DNA from: Spirochaetales bacterium
GTDB lineage: Bacteria; Spirochaetota; Spirochaetia; Treponematales; Treponemataceae
Direction of reading: 5' to 3'
DNA length: 64,000 nucleotides
Assembly (NCBI GenBank): GCA_003252395.1
Contig: QKEL01000011.1
Span: 434,001-498,000, forward strand
The first letter of the stretch is position 1. Each line of letters opens with the position of its first letter. A program made the translations under genes and the position numbers. Positions 33,641-43,507 of this stretch are shown one piece after another. Below the pieces are notes generated by a model that was given only the letters and a program-made list of their open reading frames with translations, searched no databases and was not told the DNA's origin.

Positions 33641-34611
33641 GCGACCGTTCGGAACGGAACCGCGCGCCCCGTAACCGTACCCTTACGGTTACGGCCGCGG
33701 AGCGTTCCCTGTACGGGGAAGCGGTCCTTCGGCCGGCGCCCGATTCCGCGTTAACGCCGGAAACCGTTCTCTGCAAAACGATTAACGGCGACTTTCTCGA
33801 GTTGGCGCCCCGCTTCCCCGGGAAATTCGTGGACCTGGCAATCCTTGATCCACCCTATAACCTTACCAAAAATTTCCACGGCAATACGTTTACCGAAACG
33901 ACGCCCGAACGGTACGCGCTTATGGCCGACGCCTGGTTCTCCGCGATCAAGCCGATTTTGAAGGACGAAGCGAGCGTCTACGTCTGTTGCGATTGGCAAT
34001 CTTCCCCTGCGATATACGCTTCCCTCTCCCGGCATTTTACCGTACGCAACCGCATTACCTGGCAGCGAGAAAAGGGCCGGGGCGCGAAGAGCAACTGGAA
34101 AAACTGTTCGGAAGACATCTGGTTCGCCACGGCGGGAAACGCGTGGACCTTCAACGTGGACGCGGTAAAGCTGAGAAGAAAGGTGCTGGCGCCCTATCGC
34201 GCGGACGGTAGGCCGAAGGATTGGGAAGAGTCGGCCGAGGGACGGTATCGCCTTACCCATCCCTCCAATTTCTGGGATGATATTTCAATTCCCTACTGGT
34301 CCATGCCCGAAAACACGGATCATCCAACGCAAAAGCCCGAAAAACTGATTGCCCGGCTCATCCTCGCGAGCTCAAATCCGGGCGATGTCGTGTTTGACCC
34401 CTTCCTGGGCTCGGGCACCACGTCCGTTACGGCGAAAAAGCTGGGCCGAAGGTGGTGCGGCACGGAAATAAACGGGGAATATTGCGTTTGGGCGGAAAAG
34501 CGCCTCGCGCGCGCGGACGTGGACAAAACCATTCAAGGGTACGCCCACGGGGTATTTTGGGAACGCAATACGCGAATACCGACGAATCCCTCGGAAAGGG
34601 AACCGCGTTAA
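33637..34611 (+). CDS. DNA methyltransferase, DPPY type (beta class order)
   Basis: 324 aa. The catalytic motif [13 protein letters not shown] (about residues 71-83) marks an amino (N6-adenine or N4-cytosine) methyltransferase. The SAM-binding motif [27 protein letters not shown] is near the C-terminus, giving catalytic-before-SAM order (beta class, like CcrM/HinfI). The start is TTG, overlapping the metK stop codon. No restriction endonuclease is adjacent; the downstream gene is convergent. An orphan regulatory methyltransferase or one half of a distant restriction system are both possible. The target is unknown. Confidence 0.88.
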   Translation: MSDRSERNRAPRNRTLTVTAAERSLYGEAVLRPAPDSALTPETVLCKTINGDFLELAPRFPGKFVDLAILDPPYNLTKNFHGNTFTETTPERYALMADAWFSAIKPILKDEASVYVCCDWQSSPAIYASLSRHFTVRNRITWQREKGRGAKSNWKNCSEDIWFATAGNAWTFNVDAVKLRRKVLAPYRADGRPKDWEESAEGRYRLTHPSNFWDDISIPYWSMPENTDHPTQKPEKLIARLILASSNPGDVVFDPFLGSGTTSVTAKKLGRRWCGTEINGEYCVWAEKRLARADVDKTIQGYAHGVFWERNTRIPTNPSEREPR

Positions 34612-36932
34612 AACCCCCGTTCCTCCAGCATTTTGATCATTGCCTCGAGCTCGCCGTCGCTATAACGGGCATGACTTGATTCCGTCAGGACGAAGCGACC
34701 GACGCTCGCGCGCAGGGTACTTGCCTGGGCCGAAAGTTCCTCGCTCGTGGCCGCGCACTCGTGGGAAAGGGCTGAATTGTCCTGAACGACCTGGGAAACC
34801 TGCCGCACGTTCGCCTCGATTTCCCTGAATCCCGCCGATTGCCCGTCGGAAGCCGACGATATGCCGTCCACGATATCCGCGATATCGGCCGAAAGGCTTC
34901 CGATGCGGCTTAACACGGCGGCGGTGGAATCGGCGATCCCCGTCCCGACGCTAATCCGCTGAGCGGCGTTTTCGATCAGCACGCCGCTTTCCCGCGCCGC
35001 GTCGGAGCATCGCCCGGCCAGGTTACGCACCTCTTCCGCCACGACCGAAAAGCCCTTGCCGTATTTGCCGGCCCGCGCGGCTTCAACCGCCGCGTTCAAG
35101 GCGAGAATCCTCGTTTGGAAGGCAATATCCTCAATGGTGTGCAGTATCTTCGTGATTCCCTGCGACGCTTCAGATATCTCTCCCATCGAATCAAGCAATG
35201 CCCGCATCCTTTCATTGCCTTCCTCGGCGGATTTTTTGGAATCGACCGTGAGCTGCCGGGCCTTTTGCGCGTTTTCCGCGTTCTTTCGGGTATGGTCCCC
35301 CAACGTCACGATTAAATCGTTGAGTTTCTCGACGGCGACCGTTTGATCCGTCGCGCCCCGCGCCAAAGCGGAACTCGCGATGGAAATTTGCGCCGCCCCC
35401 GCGTCGAACTGCTCGGTACCGCTCTTGATGTCCGTTAGGGTATCGTTGAGAACGCCGAGGATTAACACGAGGGAATCCCTGATTTTCGTGAACTCGCCCG
35501 AGAACTCACCGTCAAGGGTTACCGTCAGGTCCAGGGCGGCGACCATATCCAAGGCGTCCACGACCCGGTTCGTGTAACCGGAAAGCTCCTCGATCTCATG
35601 GACCTTGTCGCGGATATTTTCTGCCTCGATCCGTATTTCGGCCTGGTTGAACCGAATGCAATTCTCCCGGGCGTTTATGCCGTTAAATATGGCGACGGCC
35701 ATTTCGCGGCAGGTTTCGTATCCGCACGCGGAACAGTCGATCGTTTTATCCGTTTCGGTCTCTTTTCTCATGCTTGAAAAGATTCGCGCCAATTCCGTTT
35801 CCGTCGGGGTATTTATCGTGACCGGCTTTGCCGTGTATTGCCTGATGAAGTCCTCAAGCCTCAAATGGGCATCGAAATACCCGAACAAGCTCTTTTGACG
35901 TCCCTCATCGCCCTCGCCCCGCCCGGCTTTCCGCATCCGCTTCTCGGTATTCAGCGTAAGGTCCGCGTCGTCGATCGTCACGGTCTTTCCGGTGGCGCTG
36001 CCCCGATTGCAGCCATGGGAGCAATTCAAGATATCCACGAGCAAGGGCATGGTTTTTCCCTTGGCGAGCCGGCGCGAATATTCGTCGAGATAGGGATACG
36101 CGTGGGAGGGCCCCTCGACCTGGCGAATCCACGCGTCTTCTACCAACAGCTCTACGTTTTCCCGCAATCCCCCGGGACGGCTATATATCGCGCCGAGCCA
36201 GGCGTCGCGGTTATCGAAGTCGGCGGGGATCGCCTTGGCCAAATCAACGCCATTCGAATCGAACCAGGCCTTAAGCTTTTCGTACGTCACGTTATACGAA
36301 ACGGCGCCCTTGGTATTCGGGTCGTTAAACTCGTCGAATTTTCCCAGGCAGGGGGAAATAAAGGCGATCCGGTCATCGCACCCCGCGTATTTTTTCATGT
36401 ATATGGCGGCGCACAGCGTTGGGCTATGCACGGGAGCCAAGCGGGGAATCAATTCGTTTCTGTATTTTTCCACGTAATTGACGATCGCGGGACAGGGCTG
36501 GGCCACTACGGAATTGAGGCCGCGCTCGCGTATCGCCTTGAGATAGGCCCACGTGGTGATATCCGCCCCAAAGGACACGTCATAGGCGATTTTCACGCCC
36601 AAACCCTTCAGGGCGCCTATCAGGCGCCGGTAATCCCCGAAATTCACCCTCGCGGCCGGGGCAAGCACGGCGGAAATGGGAATTCCCGCCGCGAGGTCCG
36701 AAAAGAACCGCTCCGTATCGTCTCGATAGAGTCGGGCCCCATGGGCGCAGGAATCGATACAGGACCCGCAGCGAATGCACTTATCCTGATCTACCCGCAC
36801 TTTAAAGACGCCGTCTTCCTCGAAGGAAACGTTTGCCCCGAATACGGGACAGCTTCGTATACACCGGTTGCAACCTACGCAGCGTTCCTCCAGCGTATAC
36901 ACGATTTCGGCGCTTTTCGGATTTTCGGACAT
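34608..36932 (-). CDS. Soluble [FeFe]-hydrogenase-like sensor fused to chemoreceptor signalling domain
   Basis: 774 aa from MSENPKS (AAGGAAGG upstream). Residues 18-28 ([11 protein letters not shown]) and 52-62 ([11 protein letters not shown]) bind two 4Fe-4S clusters. A hydrogenase large-subunit domain (about 84-360) keeps all four H-cluster cysteines: Cys147 (AQPCP), Cys195 ([11 protein letters not shown]), Cys304 and Cys308 (NCSHGCNRG). The Cys before the first ligand, used for proton transfer in catalytic enzymes, is Pro. An FeS domain ([19 protein letters not shown]...C) follows, then a methyl-accepting signalling domain with [37 protein letters not shown]. No membrane helix is present. 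It probably steers motility by sensing H2 or redox state; the ligand is inferred. Confidence 0.9.
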   Translation of the reverse strand: MSENPKSAEIVYTLEERCVGCNRCIRSCPVFGANVSFEEDGVFKVRVDQDKCIRCGSCIDSCAHGARLYRDDTERFFSDLAAGIPISAVLAPAARVNFGDYRRLIGALKGLGVKIAYDVSFGADITTWAYLKAIRERGLNSVVAQPCPAIVNYVEKYRNELIPRLAPVHSPTLCAAIYMKKYAGCDDRIAFISPCLGKFDEFNDPNTKGAVSYNVTYEKLKAWFDSNGVDLAKAIPADFDNRDAWLGAIYSRPGGLRENVELLVEDAWIRQVEGPSHAYPYLDEYSRRLAKGKTMPLLVDILNCSHGCNRGSATGKTVTIDDADLTLNTEKRMRKAGRGEGDEGRQKSLFGYFDAHLRLEDFIRQYTAKPVTINTPTETELARIFSSMRKETETDKTIDCSACGYETCREMAVAIFNGINARENCIRFNQAEIRIEAENIRDKVHEIEELSGYTNRVVDALDMVAALDLTVTLDGEFSGEFTKIRDSLVLILGVLNDTLTDIKSGTEQFDAGAAQISIASSALARGATDQTVAVEKLNDLIVTLGDHTRKNAENAQKARQLTVDSKKSAEEGNERMRALLDSMGEISEASQGITKILHTIEDIAFQTRILALNAAVEAARAGKYGKGFSVVAEEVRNLAGRCSDAARESGVLIENAAQRISVGTGIADSTAAVLSRIGSLSADIADIVDGISSASDGQSAGFREIEANVRQVSQVVQDNSALSHECAATSEELSAQASTLRASVGRFVLTESSHARYSDGELEAMIKMLEERGF

Positions 36933-36990
36933 GATCGGCCTTCCTTGCAATACCTCAATTGTTCGCCTCCGATATCCGTCTGTCAAGACA

Positions 36991-37023
36991 AAAAGAGCCC
37001 GACCGGATTCACCGATCGGGCTT
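36991..37023 (-). terminator. Intrinsic terminator of ilvC
   Basis: On the minus strand a hairpin with arms AAGCCCGATCGG (37012-37023) and CCGGTCGGGCT (36996-37006) is followed by CTTTTTG. One G-T wobble lies in the stem. Confidence 0.85.
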
Positions 37024-37053
37024 CAAACCGTCTACGGGCGGATTGGCGGGGGA

Positions 37054-38526
37054 TTAGGCAATCACTTCCTTCATGGCGGTCATGTACGCGCGAAGGGTTT
37101 TTCCCACCTTCTCCACCGGGTGATTCCGAATTTCATCGTTAACCCGCACGAGTTCGCGGTTGCCCACGGAATTGTCCTTGAGCGACAGGCCCTTGCCGAT
37201 AACGTCGGTATCGATCTTCGCCATGAAATCCTTGAGAAGGGGACGGCAGGCGTTATCGAAGAGGTAGCAGCCGTATTCAGCCGTATCGGAGATAACCTTG
37301 TTCATCTCGTAGAGCTTCTTGCGGCTGATAAGGTTCGCGATAAGCGGGGTTTCGTGCAGCGACTCGTAATAGGCGCTTTCGGCCTTTATGCCCGCGTCGG
37401 TCATGGTCTCGAAAGCGAGTTCCACGCCGGCCTTCACCATCGCGACCATCAGGATGCCCTTATCGAAGTATTCCTGCTCGGTAATTTCCGCCGCTCCCGC
37501 GGGAGTCTGCTCGAAGGCGGTCTTGCCCGTGGCCTCGCGCCAAGCCAGGAGGTTTTTGTCGTCGGCGGCCCAGTCCTTCATCATGGTGGAGGAGAATTCG
37601 CCGGAAATGATATCGTCCTGATGCTTTCGGTAGAGGGGTCCCATGATTTTCTTGAGCTCCAGCGAAAGGGCGTTCGCCTTGATCTTGGCGGGATTGGAAA
37701 GCCGGTCCATCATTCCGGTGATACCGCCCCACTTAAGGGCTTCGGTTATGGTTTCCCATCCGTATTGGATGAATTTGGAGGCCCAACCCTTATCGAGCCC
37801 CTTCTCCACCATCTTGTCGAAGCAGAGGAGGCTTCCGGCCTGAAGCATGCCGCAAAGAATGGTTTGCTCGCCCATCAGGTCGGACTTTACTTCCGCGACG
37901 AAGCTGGACTCGAGCACGCCGGCGCGGCTTCCGCCGGTACCGACCGCCAGGGCCTTGGCGACGGCCCACCCGCGCTTGTCCGGGTCGTTTTCGGGGTGAA
38001 CCGCGATCAGGGTAGGAATGCCGAACCCGCGGGTATATTCCACGCGGACTTCGGAACCCGGCCCCTTGGGAGCCATCATGACCACGGTTATATCCTTCCG
38101 GATCTGCATGCCTTCCTCTACGATATTGAAGCCGTGGCTATACCAGAGCGCCGAGCCTTTCTTCATGAGCGGCATTACCGAGCCGATTACGTTGGAGTGC
38201 TGCTTGTCCGGGGTGAGGTTTCCCACCACGTCCGCGGAGGGAATAAGCTCGTCGTACGTGCCGACCTTGAACCCGTTCTCGGTGGCGTTCTTCCAGCTCG
38301 CGCGTTTTTGCTCGATGGCTTCCTTTCGGAGCGCATAGCTCACGTCGAGCCCGGAATCGCGCAGATTCAGGCCCTGGTTAAGGCCCTGGGCGCCGCAACC
38401 GACGATTACGATTTTTTTGCCCTTTAGGGCTTCGGTGCCTTCGTTGAATTCATTGCGGTCCATAAACCGGCAGGTGCCGAGCTGCATGAGCGCTTCGCGC
38501 CAGGGAATGGAATTAAAGTAGTTCAT
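37054..38526 (-). CDS. ilvC: Ketol-acid reductoisomerase, class II (long form)
   Basis: 490 aa, the enterobacterial long form with duplicated C-terminal domain. It converts acetolactate and NADPH to dihydroxyisovalerate in valine, leucine and isoleucine synthesis. The NADP-binding motif is [22 protein letters not shown], followed by [16 protein letters not shown], and the catalytic region has [12 protein letters not shown] and [26 protein letters not shown] before ATG. It is divergent from ilvY, the expected activator, and ends in its own terminator. Confidence 0.97.
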   Translation of the reverse strand: MNYFNSIPWREALMQLGTCRFMDRNEFNEGTEALKGKKIVIVGCGAQGLNQGLNLRDSGLDVSYALRKEAIEQKRASWKNATENGFKVGTYDELIPSADVVGNLTPDKQHSNVIGSVMPLMKKGSALWYSHGFNIVEEGMQIRKDITVVMMAPKGPGSEVRVEYTRGFGIPTLIAVHPENDPDKRGWAVAKALAVGTGGSRAGVLESSFVAEVKSDLMGEQTILCGMLQAGSLLCFDKMVEKGLDKGWASKFIQYGWETITEALKWGGITGMMDRLSNPAKIKANALSLELKKIMGPLYRKHQDDIISGEFSSTMMKDWAADDKNLLAWREATGKTAFEQTPAGAAEITEQEYFDKGILMVAMVKAGVELAFETMTDAGIKAESAYYESLHETPLIANLISRKKLYEMNKVISDTAEYGCYLFDNACRPLLKDFMAKIDTDVIGKGLSLKDNSVGNRELVRVNDEIRNHPVEKVGKTLRAYMTAMKEVIA

Positions 38527-38534
38527 TATAATCT

Positions 38535-38645
38535 CCTCTTATTAATAGTCCGTGCGGTATCTCTTTTATACCGTAATCTGATTAGTGCGTAAAGCGAATC
38601 TTTTGCACCAGTCTATTGCGTAATACGCATCTAAATCGCATAATG
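38535..38645. promoter_or_regulatory. ilvC/ilvY divergent promoter region with IlvY-type boxes
   Basis: TGCGTAATACGCA (38617-38629) is a 13-bp palindrome and TGCGTAAAGCGA (38586-38597) a weaker second copy, 31 bp apart, as LysR-type regulators require. The second overlaps a minus-strand -35 (TTTACG), which is 17 bp from TATAAA, for ilvC. On plus, TTGCGT - 17 bp - CATAAT fits an ilvY promoter lying over the first box. The ilvC -10 region is also inside a dyad CGGTAT...ATACCG. Confidence 0.7.
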
Positions 38646-38649
38646 AACC

Positions 38650-39549
38650 ATGGATTTTCATGAACTTTCGGCCTTTGTCGCCCTCTGTGAAACCCTGCAT
38701 TTCGCCCATGCCGCCGCCCGTATCCACCTGAGTCCCTCGGCGCTGAGTCGGCTCGTCGCGCGGCTCGAAGAGGAACTCGGGACCCGCCTCATCGAACGGG
38801 ACACCCGTTCGGTAACCCTCACCCGCGAGGGGGAAACCTTCCTGGAGTTCGCGCGCAAGGCGGTTCACGAACGAAACGACCTGGGGCTCCGCCTCGCGGA
38901 ACGGGATGACCGGCTTCGGGGAATATTGCGGGTTTACGCCTCGGTGACCGCGTGCTACTCGATTCTTCCGCCCTTCGCCGAGGCGCTCAGCCGGGAACAC
39001 CCGGGGCTGCGGCTTTCGGTAGACACGGGCGATCCGGCCGATGCCGCCGACGCCGTTCGCGAGGGCCGGGTCGAACTCGGGCTTGCCGCGATACCGCCCG
39101 GGGGCTTTCCCGATCTTGACTGTCATTCCGTCCAAAAAACCCCGCTCGTGTTCGTTACGTCGGCCACGGGCCCGTACGCCGCTCTCCCGCGTCCCATTAA
39201 CGCGATGCTCGAAACGGTTCCGGTAATTCTCCCGAAAAACGGCTTGGCCCGCGAACGGTTCGACCGATGGGCCAGGAACGTATCGGTCAAGCCGGCCATT
39301 GCGGCGGAAACCTCTGGCAACGAGGCGATATTGGCCCTGGCCCGTCTCGGGTTAGGGCTCGGCCTGGTGCCGCGCCTGGTTCTGGAAAACGGCCCGTTCG
39401 CGGCAGGTCTCGTTCAGTACGAGGCGGGAGTCGAATTCGGGGATTACGATATTGGCTTCGTCCAAAAGAAAACGGCGGGCGCCGGCGCGTCGCAAAAAAA
39501 GCTGCGCAAGGCCCTCTCGGACATCATTCTCAGAATATATCCTGAATGA
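38650..39549 (+). CDS. ilvY: LysR-family activator IlvY
   Basis: 299 aa. The N-terminal helix-turn-helix is FVALCETLHFAHAAARIHLSPSALSRLVARLEEELGTRLIERDTRSVTLT, which matches IlvY better than generic LysR (HFxxAA..hhhSPSALSR.ixRLEeelg). The effector domain follows (about 90-295). IlvY activates the divergent ilvC when acetolactate or acetohydroxybutyrate binds. The gene has a promoter whose -10 box lies 5 nt before the ATG, and the 3' end overlaps the convergent GGDEF gene by 20 bp. Confidence 0.9.
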   Translation: MDFHELSAFVALCETLHFAHAAARIHLSPSALSRLVARLEEELGTRLIERDTRSVTLTREGETFLEFARKAVHERNDLGLRLAERDDRLRGILRVYASVTACYSILPPFAEALSREHPGLRLSVDTGDPADAADAVREGRVELGLAAIPPGGFPDLDCHSVQKTPLVFVTSATGPYAALPRPINAMLETVPVILPKNGLARERFDRWARNVSVKPAIAAETSGNEAILALARLGLGLGLVPRLVLENGPFAAGLVQYEAGVEFGDYDIGFVQKKTAGAGASQKKLRKALSDIILRIYPE

Positions 39550-40675
39550 CCACGTTGTTTCGGCCGTTTTTTTTCGCCTCGGACAGGGACATATCGGCCA
39601 AGGCGGTTAGGGGGTCGAATGCCTCGCGGGAACACATCTCCGAGAACGCGGCACCGACGCTGACGGTGAGCGTTTTCGCCTGTTTTCCTTCATATAATAA
39701 GCGGGCGTCCTGTACCGCCAGCCGTATTCGCTCGGCGATGGTAAAGGCGCCTAACCGGGAAATGCCGGGCAGTATCACCACGAACTGTTCGCCCTTGTAA
39801 CGGCCCACGAAATCCGCTTCCCTATACAGGCAATTCGTAATGAGCGACGCGATGGTTTTCAGCGCGTCGTCTCCGGCCAAATGGCCGCGGGCTTCATTGT
39901 ATTCCTTGAAGAAATCGACGTCGATCAGGATGATGGCCAAGGAATCGGGCTTACGCGCGAACACCGCTTTCCAGAACTCTATGGTTTCCTCAATCTTGCG
40001 GCGGTTGGGAAGGCCGGTCAGCCCGTCCCGTTCGGAAAGCGCTTTTAGCTCGTTATTGAGCCGATTCAGGGCTCTCTCGCTTTCAAACTGCCGCTCCTTC
40101 ATTTTCATATTGAACAGCGCGAGCACTCCCGCGAAAAAATGCAGGGCGGTTACGTTAACCAGCACCGCGATCAGTCGGGAAGGCTCAATGGTTTTGGAAA
40201 AGAGGCCCACGTACAGCGTAACCAGGCCGGGCACGACGACGATCATGAAAGAGGCGGAATCGAGATATAGAAAGGCGCCGATAAGCAAGACGACGACTAT
40301 ATACACCAGGGTCGCCGTGTCTTGCGACACGTTATAAACGGTTATGCCGCTCGCGAAGAGGCAGCAAAGCATGGCGGCAAGGGTAAAGGCGAAAGAATGC
40401 TTCTTACCGGGCCGTTCGACCCCGCGAAGAAATCCGCTTGCGGCAAAATACCCGAAGGTGGCGACTATCCAACAAATCCGCAAAATGGACACCGGCGCGG
40501 ACAGTCCGGCTATTCCGTTCCGGATCGCCGATATCGCGAGTAAAATTGCGTTGACCGGTAAGCCGACTAGGCCGATAACCTGAAGCCTTCTCAGGTTTTC
40601 GCCGAGTATCTGGCTATCGAGTTTTTCGGTTTCCGTTTCTTGATAATCCAAATTCATATTCTTCTCAAACGCCAT
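39530..40675 (-). CDS. Membrane GGDEF-domain protein with degenerate active site
   Basis: 381 aa from MAFEKN. Five to six membrane helices (about 35-200: VIGLVGLPVNAILLAISAI, ICWIVATFGYFAASGF, FAFTLAAMLCCLFASGITVY, LVYIVVVLLIGAFLYL, FMIVVVPGLVTLYVGLF, LIAVLVNVTALHFFAGVLALF) precede a GGDEF domain (DGLTGLPNRRKIEETIEF). The signature is RYKGEQFVVIL instead of RYGGDEFVII, so two of the five key residues differ and cyclase activity is doubtful. It may act as a cyclic-di-GMP or GTP sensor. The start could also be the later ATG at 40657. Divergent from the ModF-like ABC gene. Confidence 0.85.
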   Translation of the reverse strand: MAFEKNMNLDYQETETEKLDSQILGENLRRLQVIGLVGLPVNAILLAISAIRNGIAGLSAPVSILRICWIVATFGYFAASGFLRGVERPGKKHSFAFTLAAMLCCLFASGITVYNVSQDTATLVYIVVVLLIGAFLYLDSASFMIVVVPGLVTLYVGLFSKTIEPSRLIAVLVNVTALHFFAGVLALFNMKMKERQFESERALNRLNNELKALSERDGLTGLPNRRKIEETIEFWKAVFARKPDSLAIILIDVDFFKEYNEARGHLAGDDALKTIASLITNCLYREADFVGRYKGEQFVVILPGISRLGAFTIAERIRLAVQDARLLYEGKQAKTLTVSVGAAFSEMCSREAFDPLTALADMSLSEAKKNGRNNVVIQDIF

Positions 40676-40700
40676 ATCTTCAGTGTATTGTATACCATTC

Positions 40701-42242
40701 ATGGAAATAAATGGCAAATCAGAACGGAGAATCCTTTCCTTTGCGGGTTTTTCGATAAACCTGTCGGAAAGCGAAACCCTCACGGTCAGTGACTGGACTT
40801 GGCGACAAGGCGAGCATTGGCTCCTTACGGGAAACAATGAATCGGGCGCGGAAACGCTGGTCCAGCGGCTTGCCGGACGGTCGCTTCGGGGCGTAGAACG
40901 GGGCGAGGCCGAAACTTTCGTTGACCCCAAAAGCATCCGACAGGTCTCTTTCTCCGAGGCCGCGCTTCTTATCGCGTACGAGCGCGCCCATGACGATTCC
41001 GACTTTACGGAAGGTGGCATCGATCCGGGCAGGACCGCGTTTCGCTACATAGCCGAACGGTCGCGATTGCCGCTCGACTCCGTTACGGGACATCCGGCCG
41101 TTGCGGCGTGCGGCGTGTCCGCGTTCGGTCACCGGGGCATAAAGTACCTTTCCACCGGCGAAATTAGGCGCTTACTCCTTTGCGAGGCCCTGGTTTCCAA
41201 GGCAGCGCTCTTGATCCTGGAAGACCCCTTTGACGGCGTCGATCAGGACGGGCGACGTGCCATTTCCTCCCTTCTCGCGGCCTATATGAACGGGCCCGGG
41301 GCCTTGCTTCTCGTTATGGAACGCCCCGCAAACATTCCCGACGGCATAACCCATGCCCTGGCCATGGAAAACCATACGGTCGCCTTTCGGGGAACCCTAC
41401 CGGATTTCCTACTCCTCCGGGAAAGAACGCGCGCCCCCCATGGCGCGGCAAAGGGTTTGAGCGACGGACCGATCCCGGAAGCGCTCATTCCTCCGCCGCC
41501 CGCGACCGTCCGCCCCGATCAAAAGGAATCGGGGGAGAACGAACCCCCGCTCGTTGAAATGAATCGGGTTACCGTCGAGTGGTCAGGCAGGAAGGTACTC
41601 GATTCCCTCTCCTGGAAACTGGAAAAGGGACAGCATTGGCTGATTCGGGGACCGAACGGCAGCGGTAAGACCACCTTTCTCGAGCTCATAACCGGCGACA
41701 ACCCCCAAGTGTACCGAAACGACGTTCGGCTCTTCGGCAAAAAGAGGGGCTCGGGCGAAACCATCTGGGAAATAAAGGAACGGATGGGTATCGTCTCCTA
41801 TAAGATGCACCAGGAATTCCGCATGGTCTCCGATATGGACGTTGAATCGGTCATTCTGTCGGGCTTTCACGATTCCATCGGGCTCTATCGCCAGAAAGGG
41901 GAAGAAGAAACGCTCAAGGCCCGATCATGGCTTGAATTGGGCGGGTTTGCCGGAAGGGAAGCCGAACGGTTTTCCGCGCTGTCCTACGGAGACCAGCGGG
42001 CGGTATTAATCCTACGAGCGGTCGTGAAAGGCCCGTCGATTCTGGTTTTGGACGAACCCTGCCATGGCCTTGACGATAATCACCGTAACCGGATCCTTGC
42101 GCTCCTAGAGGCAATCGGAAATTCGGGCCGGACTACCTTGCTACACGTTACGCACGACCCCGACGAGGCGCTGCAATGCGAACTAAACGTCCTCGAGCTT
42201 AGGCCCGGGGAAACGCCCATGTATAAAGAGGTACGCAAATGA
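40701..42242 (+). CDS. Double ABC ATPase, ModF/PhrA-like, with degenerate first domain
   Basis: 513 aa, two ABC domains in one chain and no membrane part. The first domain lacks a working Walker A: GNNESGAETLV stands where GxxGxGKST is expected, and its signature is LSTGEIRRL with Walker B LLILEDPFDGVD. The second domain is intact: GPNGSGKTTFLE, LSYGDQRAVLI, ILVLDEPCHGLDDNHR, HVTHDPDEAL. This layout is that of ModF (photorepair protein PhrA), whose job is not well defined. The stop codon overlaps the MFS gene start by 4 bp. No molybdate genes are near, so a molybdenum role is unsupported. Confidence 0.85.
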   Translation: MEINGKSERRILSFAGFSINLSESETLTVSDWTWRQGEHWLLTGNNESGAETLVQRLAGRSLRGVERGEAETFVDPKSIRQVSFSEAALLIAYERAHDDSDFTEGGIDPGRTAFRYIAERSRLPLDSVTGHPAVAACGVSAFGHRGIKYLSTGEIRRLLLCEALVSKAALLILEDPFDGVDQDGRRAISSLLAAYMNGPGALLLVMERPANIPDGITHALAMENHTVAFRGTLPDFLLLRERTRAPHGAAKGLSDGPIPEALIPPPPATVRPDQKESGENEPPLVEMNRVTVEWSGRKVLDSLSWKLEKGQHWLIRGPNGSGKTTFLELITGDNPQVYRNDVRLFGKKRGSGETIWEIKERMGIVSYKMHQEFRMVSDMDVESVILSGFHDSIGLYRQKGEEETLKARSWLELGGFAGREAERFSALSYGDQRAVLILRAVVKGPSILVLDEPCHGLDDNHRNRILALLEAIGNSGRTTLLHVTHDPDEALQCELNVLELRPGETPMYKEVRK

Positions 42243-43444
42243 AAAAACCCTTTGGGTTCGAGCCCCACCGGCTCATGTACGCGTTCAATTTCCTCAAGAG
42301 CCTGCAGTTTTTCGGCGCCTTGGCCGTGCCGTTTTTTCTCGTCCGCCTCGGGTTTTCCTACACGCAAATGTTCCTTCTCGAGTGCGTCTTCGGCGCGGGC
42401 ATGTTCCTCTTCGAGATTCCGACCGGAGTCGTCGCGGACCGTTTCGGCAGGAAGGTATCCCTCTGCCTTGGCTCGTTTTTATTCGGCGGTGGGTTTGCGC
42501 TTTTCGCCTTCACCCGGTCATTCCCCGTTCTCGTGGCCGCCGAGCTTATATGCGCCGTCGGCATGACCTTATTCTCGGGCGCCGATACCGCGCTCTTCTA
42601 CGAATTGATTCTTTCCCGGGGTAAGGAAGCGGATAGCTCCCGCCTTCTATCCCGATACGACGCCGCGGGAACGCTGGGCATGCTTATCGGCTTTCCCGCC
42701 GGGACCCTCTTCGCGGGATCGAACGTCGTTCCCTTCGAAGAGGCGCTCGGCCTCGTTTTCCTTGCCAGCGGCTTGGCAATCTTCCTCTCCGGCTTCATCG
42801 CCCTCGCCATTCCGGAACCGCCCCGGGAAAAGGAAAGCGACCATCCCCTCAAGGCCGGCCTGGACGGTTTTAAATTCATATTCCGCCAAAAGAAACTGAC
42901 CCGGTTTTCCCTCAATTACGCGGCCATCTCGTCCATCACGTTTTTCATGTTTTGGTTTTATCAAACCCTTCTCATGAATAACCGCTTTCCCGTCGCGTTC
43001 CAGGGCTTTGTCCCCGCGGCCTTCAATCTCGGCGCAACCGCCCTCTTGGTTTTTTCCGAACCGATACGGAAGAAGTTCGGTACCGCCAATACCCTGCTCG
43101 TCTCCTCGGGCGTTCCCGGCCTTCTCTACCTGCTCGTGGCCTTCGTTCCCGGGATTCCCGCGGCGATGCTCGCGATCTTCGGCGTGACCATGCTGAAAAT
43201 GTTCCGCCGGCCCATGCTTTCCGCCCTCATGAATACGCATATAGAAAGCCGCCGAAGGGCAACCGTCCTTTCGGGGGTCTCCATGATCGAACGAATCCTT
43301 ACGACCCTTTTGTATCCCGTCGTCGGACTCCTTAGCGATTTTTCCCTCTCCGCCACCTTTGCCCTTCTCGGCGCGATAACGCTCGCCTTTACCCTGTTCC
43401 TCCGCGTCGGGGAAGAACACCTCGCGGAAGCGGTATCCCCTTAA
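42239..43444 (+). CDS. Major facilitator superfamily transporter
   Basis: 401 aa, about twelve membrane helices. The loop 2-3 motif is GVVADRFGRKVSLCLGSFLFGGGFALFAFTRS, the MFS signature. The middle loop (PEPPREKESDHPLKAGLDGFKFIFRQKKLTRF) separates the two halves. The protein resembles small drug/sugar efflux MFS members; the substrate cannot be told. It is translationally coupled to the ModF-like ATPase (4-bp overlap), an unusual pairing, since MFS carriers do not need an ATPase. Confidence 0.9.
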   Translation: MKKPFGFEPHRLMYAFNFLKSLQFFGALAVPFFLVRLGFSYTQMFLLECVFGAGMFLFEIPTGVVADRFGRKVSLCLGSFLFGGGFALFAFTRSFPVLVAAELICAVGMTLFSGADTALFYELILSRGKEADSSRLLSRYDAAGTLGMLIGFPAGTLFAGSNVVPFEEALGLVFLASGLAIFLSGFIALAIPEPPREKESDHPLKAGLDGFKFIFRQKKLTRFSLNYAAISSITFFMFWFYQTLLMNNRFPVAFQGFVPAAFNLGATALLVFSEPIRKKFGTANTLLVSSGVPGLLYLLVAFVPGIPAAMLAIFGVTMLKMFRRPMLSALMNTHIESRRRATVLSGVSMIERILTTLLYPVVGLLSDFSLSATFALLGAITLAFTLFLRVGEEHLAEAVSP

Positions 43445-43476
43445 AAAAAACCACCCGGGCTCATGCCCCCGGGTGG
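43443..43476. terminator. Intrinsic terminator between the MFS and thrH genes
   Basis: Arms CCACCCGGG (43451-43459) and CCCGGGTGG (43468-43476). The A-run at 43443-43450 gives a U-tract on the minus strand, so it mainly ends thrH. Confidence 0.85.
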
Positions 43477-43507
43477 ATCTGTATCGCTCCTTCGTATGGT
43501 TCTTCGT

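Noticed and set aside
40676..41020. Upstream extension of the degenerate GGDEF protein
   Set aside because: It runs antisense through the ModF-like ABC gene and is Ser/Arg-rich without domain character.
42598..43420. Minus-strand frames in the MFS gene
   Set aside because: They are Glu/Gly/Lys-rich shadows of membrane helices in the real gene.
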